16,550 nucleotides of DNA from CAYLJJ01 sp964384025 (GTDB lineage: Bacteria > Myxococcota_A > Bradymonadia > UBA7976 > UBA1532). Where the stretch lies: contig CAYLJJ010000120.1 in the NCBI GenBank assembly GCA_964384025.1, positions 1-16,550 of the forward strand, read 5' to 3'. The notes below the pieces were generated by a model. That model searched no databases, had not been told where the DNA came from, and saw only the letters and a program-made list of their open reading frames with translations. Of the stretch, positions 14,589 to 16,550 are shown in pieces. Each line of letters begins with the position of its first letter. The first letter of the stretch is position 1. The position numbers were made by a program, and so were the translations under genes.

Positions 14589-15874
14589 CGTCGGCCTCGC
14601 TGGGGTCGTGGTTGGCTTGCTTGGGTGTGAGCCCAGTCGAGGAAAGTGCTGATGAGGCCGCCGTTGGGTCTGGGCACAGGGATCCTGCGGTTGTTCATCC
14701 GAATCCCTTGTTCCAGCAGAGGGTCGGCCCCCGCTCGCTCAGAGAGATCGGCGAAGAGAGGCACATAGTAGGGCTCGCCGCGCAGGGTGATGGGCCGCAC
14801 CCGCACCTGGAGCGGTGAAGCGAGGCGATCCGCGCCCGGAGTCTTGGGGATAAAGCGACTTTTTTGGCCTCCCAGGGATCGAAAATAGAAGGGCAAAGGC
14901 AGGCCAAAGGCCGCCCGCTCTACCCGCCGTGGCGCGCCAGGTTGGTTTTGAATCGCGGCCTTCACCTCAAAGTAGTCGGGGAGCGGTCGCAGCCTCGCTC
15001 GGCCGCGCGCCAGGGTGCTGCGGAAGCGCAGCCGCCGGGCGCCGGCTTGCTCGAGGGCCTCTAGAGGCTTGAGGTGATGGCGCAGGGGGACGATGCGCTT
15101 CAGGCCAGCGAGGGTGCGCATCTGCACCAGCGGCTTGCCTTGGGAGGGCTGAAAATTCACCGAGCGGCTAAGAGCGCTGAAGTCCGCGAAGAGCTGCTGT
15201 AGCCCCTTCACCGTGGCGTTCAGCAAGCCGTTGATGCCCTCTGGTTGGCGCAGATCATCGCCCTGCCAAACCCAGGGGGCGCCATCAAGCTCTGTGCTCA
15301 GGATCTCCACCGAGCCCCAGCCGCGTCGGGAGCGCGCCCCCAGGCCGCCGAAGGTGCTCCACGCCCAGAGCGTGGCCCGCAGGGCGTCCATGAGCAGCTC
15401 CTCTTGACCCTCAGGATCGGAGCGTAGGCGGAAGCGCAGCTCATACTCGCTGCCCGGTTTGAGGGCATAGGTCTCTTGGCGTCGATCAAAGACGCCATAG
15501 CTCAGGTAACTCTGCCCCTTATGGTTCCTATCCGGAGGAGGGAGCCTGACTCGACCAGCTCCAGAAAGCAAACGAGCGGGGCGCATGAGCAGCATTGAGG
15601 CTCGATCTGTAGCGCCAAAGAGTCGCGTCTCTAGAGCGCGCATGGTGTTGAGCATGGCCTTTCGCGCGGTCTGTTCGCTGCTGCTGGGGCAGAGCACGGA
15701 GCCCAGACCTGCGCGGAACCACCACCGCCAGACGCCACGGAGGCTGGGGATGCGCATGGGGGAGATGGGATCTCCCACACGCCGATTCGGGCCGCCGATG
15801 ATCGCAGGGGTGATGATCCGAACGCGCAGCCGCCCACGACGCGGGCCGCTTGTAGAGAGATGAGAACCTGCCAT
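14585..15874 (-). CDS. cmr1: Type III-B RAMP protein Cmr1
   Basis: 429 residues from ATG 15874, preceded at seven bases by AAGGA; a TTG at 15895 would add seven residues but has no RBS. The N-terminus has the Cmr1 hallmark: RIITPAIIGG, then IPSLRGVWRWWFRA (42-55), equivalent to the usual Ser-x-x-Gly-x-x-Arg-Trp-Trp-Arg motif. A later GGLGARSRRGWGSVEI is the second glycine-rich RAMP motif. Cmr1 binds the 3' end of the crRNA/target beside Cmr6. It is the first recognised gene of the operon. The C-terminal third contains a basic, proline-rich segment. A short frameshifted frame ends 37 bases upstream. Confidence 0.92.
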   Translation of the reverse strand: MAGSHLSTSGPRRGRLRVRIITPAIIGGPNRRVGDPISPMRIPSLRGVWRWWFRAGLGSVLCPSSSEQTARKAMLNTMRALETRLFGATDRASMLLMRPARLLSGAGRVRLPPPDRNHKGQSYLSYGVFDRRQETYALKPGSEYELRFRLRSDPEGQEELLMDALRATLWAWSTFGGLGARSRRGWGSVEILSTELDGAPWVWQGDDLRQPEGINGLLNATVKGLQQLFADFSALSRSVNFQPSQGKPLVQMRTLAGLKRIVPLRHHLKPLEALEQAGARRLRFRSTLARGRARLRPLPDYFEVKAAIQNQPGAPRRVERAAFGLPLPFYFRSLGGQKSRFIPKTPGADRLASPLQVRVRPITLRGEPYYVPLFADLSERAGADPLLEQGIRMNNRRIPVPRPNGGLISTFLDWAHTQASQPRPQRGRR

Positions 15875-15898
15875 GCGATCATCCTTGTGGTTCAAGTT

Positions 15899-15939
15899 GA
15901 GCTACAGAGAGCTACCCGAGTTGGGATGGATTGTCTATA
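15899..15939 (-). promoter_or_regulatory. Possible promoter/operator region before cmr1
   Basis: On the minus strand TATAGA (15934-15939) could be a -10 box 60 bases before the cmr1 ATG; no matching -35 box is seen. Between it and the start lie two direct copies of GTAGCTC (15909-15915 and 15899-15905) with a pitch of 10 bases, one helical turn, a spacing typical of protein-binding half-sites. Evidence is positional and weak; transcription could also start further up, before the frame at 16287. Confidence 0.25.
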
Positions 15940-16287
15940 GGGCTCTGATAACAGTCTGATGGAAAGCATGAAACCTTCAACAGATAGAGACTCTTAAAGA
16001 AAACGCGGCAAGCGGCAACAGCCTCTGATGCAAGCCAAGCATCAACAGGTACATCCACTGCAAACAGCTCAACTTGTAGACCGTCCAAGAGCTGACCGCG
16101 CTCGATACTTGGCGTAGACAGAGACGACTACTTGCAGCTCGACGGAAGCATAAGGGCTTCCATCGGGGTGAAGAGTTTTGGAGCTGGGCTTGATGAGCAT
16201 CATGCCCAGATCCATCGCGTAGTGCTGCGGACCGCTGCAGCTGTTGGGCGCAGGCTCCCAACTCTCTTCATGCAGCTGGGCGAGCAC
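15912..16287 (-). pseudogene. Frameshifted small gene upstream of cmr1, function unknown
   Basis: A GTG at 16285-16287 has an AAGGAG Shine-Dalgarno six bases upstream (16294-16299) and opens a 72-codon frame with natural-looking sequence (MDLGMMLIKPSSKTL, SPYASVELQVVVSVYAKY) before TGA at 16069. In the +1 frame, open from about 16124, the sequence continues in equally natural style: IERGQLLDGLQVELFAVDV and WLASEAVAACRVFF, ending at TAG 15912-15914. Joined by one +1 shift around 16085-16115, the product would be about 124 residues and end 37 bases before the cmr1 start, like a first operon gene. Either it is a broken gene, a sequencing error, or a programmed frameshift. I recognise no domain. 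Confidence 0.4.
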
Positions 16288-16331
16288 CTTGGGCTCCTTA
16301 TACCCACTCGTTTCGTTTCCGATATTCCCAT

Positions 16332-16340
16332 TCTATATTA
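16332..16340 (-). promoter_or_regulatory. Candidate -10 element upstream of the small frame
   Basis: The minus strand reads TAATATAGA here, giving overlapping -10-like hexamers TAATAT and TATAGA about 45-50 bases before the GTG at 16287. No good -35 hexamer at 16-18 bases is visible. It is the most AT-rich spot between the divergent genes and thus the best place for the operon promoter. Confidence 0.25.
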
Positions 16341-16457
16341 AAGACTTAGCTTCCTACACCACTTGTCTGCCCAGGACCTTCAGCGGTTAAGTTACCACCG
16401 CCTCCGACCACGATAGCGTCGCCTGAATCCTGATATTAAAGGTGAGGGAGAACCAGG

Positions 16458-16550
16458 ATGGAAGCTGCGACCGCAGCTAGGCCAACAAGCAAAACCTGCG
16501 GTCGCTCCCTAACACGAGGGAGGAGAAGAATGGCACGCGGGAAGATGATT
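16458..16550 (+). CDS. Partial gene running off the window end, unknown product
   Basis: ATG 16458 lies seven bases after GAGGGAG (16444-16450), and the frame is open to the window edge: 31 residues, very rich in Arg, Lys, Ala and Thr. A second in-frame ATG at 16530 has GGGAGGAG just upstream, so the real start may be there, giving MARGKMI at the edge. The gene is divergent from the CRISPR operon. Too little is visible to name it; a nucleic-acid-binding N-terminus is compatible with the basic composition but this is not evidence of function. Confidence 0.4.
   Translation, partial: MEAATAARPTSKTCGRSLTRGRRRMARGKMI
16467..16505. repeat. Perfect 10-bp inverted repeat near the window end
   Basis: GCGACCGCAG (16467-16476) and CTGCGGTCGC (16496-16505) are exact reverse complements with a 19-base loop. 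It sits between the two possible starts of the partial gene, so if translation begins at 16530 it would form a 5'-UTR hairpin ending 12 bases before the second Shine-Dalgarno, able to influence its access. It could also be an operator. Confidence 0.6.

Noticed and set aside
15896..16550. Possible CRISPR array next to the cmr operon
   Set aside because: No repeated unit of 25-40 bases with regular spacing occurs here or elsewhere in the window; only short inverted and direct repeats are seen.
1..16550. tRNA, rRNA or insertion sequence
   Set aside because: I saw no cloverleaf-like segment with a TTCGA-type arm, no rRNA signature and no transposase domain or terminal inverted repeats with target duplication.

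Overview
The window is dominated by one long minus-strand operon (about 12 kb, 15874 down to 3840). It encodes a complete type III-B (Cmr) CRISPR effector complex followed, without any gap, by two further genes that look like a RADAR-type anti-phage module. Gene order in the direction of transcription is cmr1, cas10 (cmr2), cmr3, cmr4, cmr5, cmr6, an AAA+/STAND-like ATPase (rdrA-like) and a large divergent adenosine deaminase (rdrB-like). All seven junctions overlap: six are ATGA and one is TAATG. This implies a single transcript with translational coupling.

The most notable point is the ATPase. Its C-terminal ~230 residues read like a SAVED domain, a sensor of cyclic oligonucleotides. Cas10 keeps the GGDD cyclase motif but shows no HD nuclease motif, and no CARF effector (Csm6/Csx1, Can, Cad1) is present. 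The simplest model is as follows. Target RNA binding by Cmr switches on Cas10 cyclic oligoadenylate synthesis, the SAVED domain of the ATPase senses the product, and the ATPase drives or gates the deaminase, which would attack adenosine nucleotides (ATP to ITP, as in RADAR and in CARF-deaminase Cad1). The domain assignments come from motif reading; the signalling link is inference. No CRISPR array, cas6, cas1 or cas2 lies in the window.

Left flank (1-3839): the C-terminal Hpt-containing piece of a hybrid sensor kinase (apparently truncated or frameshifted just upstream); a REC/HD-GYP response regulator; about 570 bp with no convincing gene; a secreted protein with an AgmX/PglI-type C-terminal domain; a hairpin; and a small VOC/glyoxalase-family gene convergent with the operon. 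Just past the deaminase stop codon is what looks like the amputated 3' end of an unrelated gene, a possible insertion scar.

Right flank (15875-16550): a short co-oriented reading frame with a good ribosome binding site that needs a +1 frameshift to run on to 37 bp before cmr1, then a divergent partial gene at the window end with an inverted repeat in its 5' part.

Organism: a GC-rich Gram-negative bacterium. The AgmX/PglI-type protein points to Myxococcota or related former Deltaproteobacteria. The signalling genes at the left edge are visibly more AT-rich and read like proteobacterial genes of different origin. The taxonomic guess is inference only.
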